A stretch of 64,000 nucleotides of DNA from Stratiolaelaps scimitus (taxonomy: Eukaryota; Arthropoda; Arachnida; Mesostigmata; Laelapidae), in assembly GCA_019614645.1 (NCBI GenBank), contig JABWDB010000038.1, forward strand, positions 1,364,001 to 1,428,000. The letters are read 5' to 3'. Below the pieces are notes generated by a model. It did not search any database and was not told where the DNA came from. It worked only from the letters and a program-made list of their open reading frames with translations. Positions 60,067-64,000 of the stretch are shown piece by piece (positions within the stretch are counted from its first letter, which is position 1; each line of letters opens with the position of its first letter). Made by a program: the position numbers and the translations under genes.

Positions 60067-61052
60067 AATTAGTGTCACTAGGTACTGACATCTCGAGAAC
60101 TTTGAGTGTTATTGCAAAAAGATATCAGAGTAAATATATATACATCTACCCTTGATACTGGGTCAATATTGGCTATATTGTACAAGACGCCCTATTGGCT
60201 TGGAAGTTTCATTTGCCGTGCTAGTCTTCGACGACTTATTTGCTCTATGAAAAGCTCACAGATGGTAGATTCAATTCGCGCCGCAAAATGAACACAAAGC
60301 TCTACGATTTGGTTACACCCAGCGTACATTTTTTTCGTCTATACAATGGGATAAATCTAGACACCACCCATATATTGAAACGTCGCTCCAGGCTCAACCA
60401 TAGCAACACCTTCTACAAATTCATAACAAAGGAACCGCCGAGCTGGCCGTCCACCCTTAAAAGTGCTCGAAAAGGACAAACCAGCGAACAACGGGATTTC
60501 GGTCACTCGAGAAAGCAACCTAGAGGCTGACCACGTTAAACGATCTGAACCTAACAACTGCCTTCGTTACTTACCGCATGCACAAAACACATCAGGAAAC
60601 TGCCGAAGTCACGATTTAATCGACTCGATCCCAATATGAATAATGAGTAGCTCGTGAATTAATCGAGAAGGGATTTAATACCAAATGATTGAACTACAAC
60701 ACTCAAAACGCATGAATACGTTCCATTTCTAAAGCTCATGTTCGGCTAGAATAGTCAAAGGCAAAAATGGTTCCGCGAATATTTTCTGCTGATCCTTTTT
60801 AAAGATACGTTCCTTTATTATGAAGATAAGTTTTAGGCTCAAATGATGTAATCGAACAGGTACGACTTCGGTTATTGACAGCTATGGTTATCGATCATAA
60901 GATATGATTTATATATTAATATTATTCGTAATGACTAAAAAAATATGTGTGGTCTATAAGAAAAATGCCGAGGAGAAAAATTAGAACATAGGTTCATGGA
61001 CTGCTGCAGTATGTAGTATATAGGCGCTATATTTATTCTACGCTGTCAATAG

Positions 61053-61080
61053 AAACTCTTTCAAAAAATAGAAAGAGTTT
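61053..61080. repeat. Inverted repeat, 10-bp perfect arms
   Basis: AAACTCTTTC, an 8-nt A-rich loop, then GAAAGAGTTT. A (TTA)n tract follows at once (61086-61112). Confidence 0.85.
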
Positions 61081-64000
61081 ACCTTGTTATTATTATTATT
61101 ATTATTATTATTGCGACGTATATTTTTCAATAATTTAGCTTTTCCATGGTGGATTCACTCTAAAAGGTCTGTCATAAGTATTATATAGTAGGTTGTGACT
61201 TGAATCGAGCCGAGATCAGCTCAGATCATAAATGCCAACCGCCAGATGCTTCAAATGTATAATATCTTATAAAGGAAAAGATGTGGACAATTTTGGTTTA
61301 GGAAAGACAAGGAGAGAGATGATATCGACAAACTTAGACACAGATATTTGAGAGAAGGTAGATTTACAACCATGTGGATTTAAACGCGGATAGGATCAGT
61401 GTCGTCAGTCAAGATATATTCGTGATTTAATTCAACAGATTTTATTACAGCCTTAAGTGAATTTCTTTAAAAGGTCAATCAGCACCATTATCGATGTAAG
61501 AGACAATGGCAAGCAAAATACAGTTTACAGAAAATTCTTCTCCAGGGTAGATCTACTAAAGTAGGTGCCAAATATAATAAGATACAGGTACATATTACGA
61601 TGACAATAGTATACCATTTGCTTTAAAAAATATCTCACGTATGCTCGAATACCTATCATGAACATCGATACCTTGATTAGTCACATTAAGGCTAATATAT
61701 CCGCCAAAACTGAAACATTCCATGATGCACCGTTTACTCACAGAGAACCAACAGTGCGGCTGTTTTAGAGATAGATTTCGTATTGTTATCCTTAAAGGCC
61801 TTCACCGCAATATTTCTTAAATAATCATTGACTCACTAGTTCCATTAATTTAACATTTAACAGAATCTGGATAAATTTGAAATAACTTGTAAATCTCTGC
61901 TTTAAGCATATTACATGTTACATGGAAAAGTGAGAAATGATGATCATGATTATTGTAGCACTCAACAAACAGACACGGGGTATATATCGCCTTCCTATTG
62001 TTAGTCATTATCATGTTAGTACAGTACTCCGATAAGCTAGGCGATATCTATGAATCAAAATTTGCCATTCTGTTTCTCGAATTCTGATAATCCAAAGTTA
62101 TCGATCAACCGATGCAGCTATAATATTTGAATCCCAGCGCTCATACTATATTTTCTTAGCAATCCCTGTTAGATTTGTACAGTCTAGAATAACCACAGCC
62201 GATTGCCGATTCTTGACGATTCGTTGAATCATTATGTTGAACGAATCAGTCACTATTTGATATTTAAGCAACACTTTTACTCACTGTATTTCACTGTTGT
62301 CATTATTACGAAGTGATGCTTCATACTCAAGCAATGAGCCTACCGGTGGTGTCAGTTGTTAGAGGTTCAAAACTCAGTCTTTGAAACTACAGTCGCGACA
62401 GAACTTTGTTTAATTATTGAGCTCAGTAACAACGAACTAAATTCCCTCGAGGATGTCGTGCAGGTACCGGTGAGAGGGCCGTCGATCACTTCGACCTCAC
62501 ACAATCCATCGCGAATTCTCTCGGGCTTGAGTTGTTCTATATTCTGGTTAATTCAATTAGTACACATGGATACGTAGTAACTACGGGAGTACGCTCACTC
62601 GTATAATAGTAAAAGGCGTTTTTTAAAATCACCTGCCTTGAAATATTTCCCCCAACTTTTGTTTAAAGACACCCGGTGTTCGGGTTCGAAACCTGAAGGT
62701 AAAATGCATGAAAAATGTCTTATGGGCCCTTACGATGTTGTCTATGTAACCCAAATTAGTTGCGGTTGTGGCAAAACTACTAAACTTGGTCACCATATTA
62801 TTAATTTGTTGGTCATTAGTAGAAACCCTTAGTTAAAAATAATAAAGTTGTCCTTGAAAATACTTAACACTGTCTTAATGAATAGTGAACGTTGCTGGTA
62901 TATATACAACTGTCAATGAAACGCTTAAAACACCATATTCCCTGGAAGTTATTGTAATAATTATTATAATTAATTGCTTTCCTCAAAGTAAGCAATAGTT
63001 CAATAGTAGAATCTTTATATGTAACCAGTTAAGTCGTTTCAGTGCCAGTGAAGGAAATTGGTTACTAGCTAGAAAGCCACAAGTTCTCAGCCATAGCTGA
63101 AAATTGTGCCCCTTTGCGTCGCTACGGTTTTTTTCTAACATCCGACCGGTATCGACAGAGTCGGCAAACACAATACTGCTGAACATGATTTACTTACTTG
63201 CTAAATAGCGATCATAGAGTCACTTCGTCCGTGATGTTCTGCCTTGATCGATTACTTCGTCCAGTTACCAATTCGAGAGCTTAATTTCGATTGAATCGAT
63301 TCGTTTCAAGACTTTACTTGAGCATGCTCTGCTAATTTCAATGTGTGCCTCCTTCTAGAGTCATGTTTGGTAGCTATGGGCCTCTTGCGGGCTCTGTGAG
63401 TTGTCACACTTAATTATTTCATTAAGCATGCAAATGATAAACCTAATCAGCAAGATTTCCAGTGGCATTCTTAAATACTGGGCAGCATTCACTTAAGGGC
63501 ACTAAATCCTTCTATAACTAATCAGGTTACTTAAGCAAGATACGATTGTCGTCTGAAATTTATAATACTCCCAAATATAGATTGCTTAGTCAACTTCGTG
63601 GATATTCGTCTTTAATTGTTGTAGCCAGAATAGGCTGTATTTGGTTAGTCCCGGCATGAATATGTTTTCCACAGAGGGGATACCGACAGCTGCAATCAAC
63701 AAGTCTCAAATCAAACAAAACACCCAACCATAAGCGTGGTATACCATTGTAAAATAACATTTTATGAGCATGCCCGCTAAGCTCTGTCGGTTACTTCCAA
63801 GCAAATGGGGGCAAACGTCTTGAAGATCTTCTCGTTAGCTTTTCGTCACACAAAAAGTGCAGGTGGATCACAAGTGTGTGTGTATAGTAATCCTGATCAA
63901 ATGATTACATATTATCTACCCGATCTATCATATACAGAATCGATATTCTCACAAGATGTACTGAAATCAATAAATTCGATATGCTTCAGTAACAAGCCGT

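Larger units (their letters stand above)
53259..64000. other. Downstream non-coding stretch, no further gene recognised
   Basis: Holds TA tracts, (GA)n at 54127-54141, AAT-rich patches near 55455-55495, (TTA)n at 61086-61112 and small palindromes. The open frames at 57158-57460 (+) and 57241-57603 (-) overlap and have no family I recognise. Confidence 0.5.

Noticed and set aside
1..64000. CRISPR arrays, rRNA genes, bacterial operons, ribosome binding sites
   Set aside because: None present; the window is eukaryotic and shows no regularly spaced direct repeats with unique spacers.

Overview
This is eukaryotic genomic DNA: one multi-exon gene with spliceosomal introns (GT..AG), long AT-rich non-coding stretches, many dinucleotide tracts (mostly TA) and scattered decayed transposons. 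The protein is an animal ACSL3/ACSL4-class long-chain acyl-CoA synthetase. Intron sizes, TA-tract abundance and mariner/Tc1 remnants suggest an arthropod. A parasitiform mite is a guess from general character only; nothing here proves it.

Layout. (1) 1-39.8 kb: no gene that I can support. It holds Tc1-like transposase remnants (about 1.9-2.6 kb on + and 33.8-34.1 kb on -), a three-copy dispersed repeat (2.6, 23.4 and 23.6 kb), one copy of an 86-bp dispersed repeat (7.8 kb), a 535-bp element with 59-bp inverted ends (21.4 kb), a double RFX X-box-like site (22.1 kb), a GC-rich block bounded by TGTAACG..CGTTACA that could be a solo LTR or a promoter (30.6-31.5 kb), a duplicated palindrome (34.2 kb) and many TA tracts. 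(2) 39.86-52.6 kb: the Acsl gene on +. It has a probable non-coding first exon, then six coding exons (40888-41051, 47115-47541, 48818-49040, 50249-50467, 50896-51029, 51352-52575). These join with consistent phase into 2,391 nt, or 796 residues. A broken mariner transposase lies in sense orientation in the 6-kb intron between coding exons 1 and 2. (3) 52.6-64 kb: no further gene recognised; a tRNA-like/SINE-like fragment (56.8 kb), microsatellites and small perfect inverted repeats.

Function. The only confident gene activates long-chain fatty acids to acyl-CoA at ER or lipid-droplet type membranes. Two points stand out. First, there is a lineage-specific Ser/Ala/Gln-rich insertion between the N-terminal anchor and the enzyme core. 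Second, a possible 47-codon upstream ORF with a good start context spans the 5' leader splice junction and ends 34 nt before the Acsl start. I did not find a convincing undescribed multi-gene system. The most interesting unexplained signals are the inverted-repeat structures and small dispersed repeat families.
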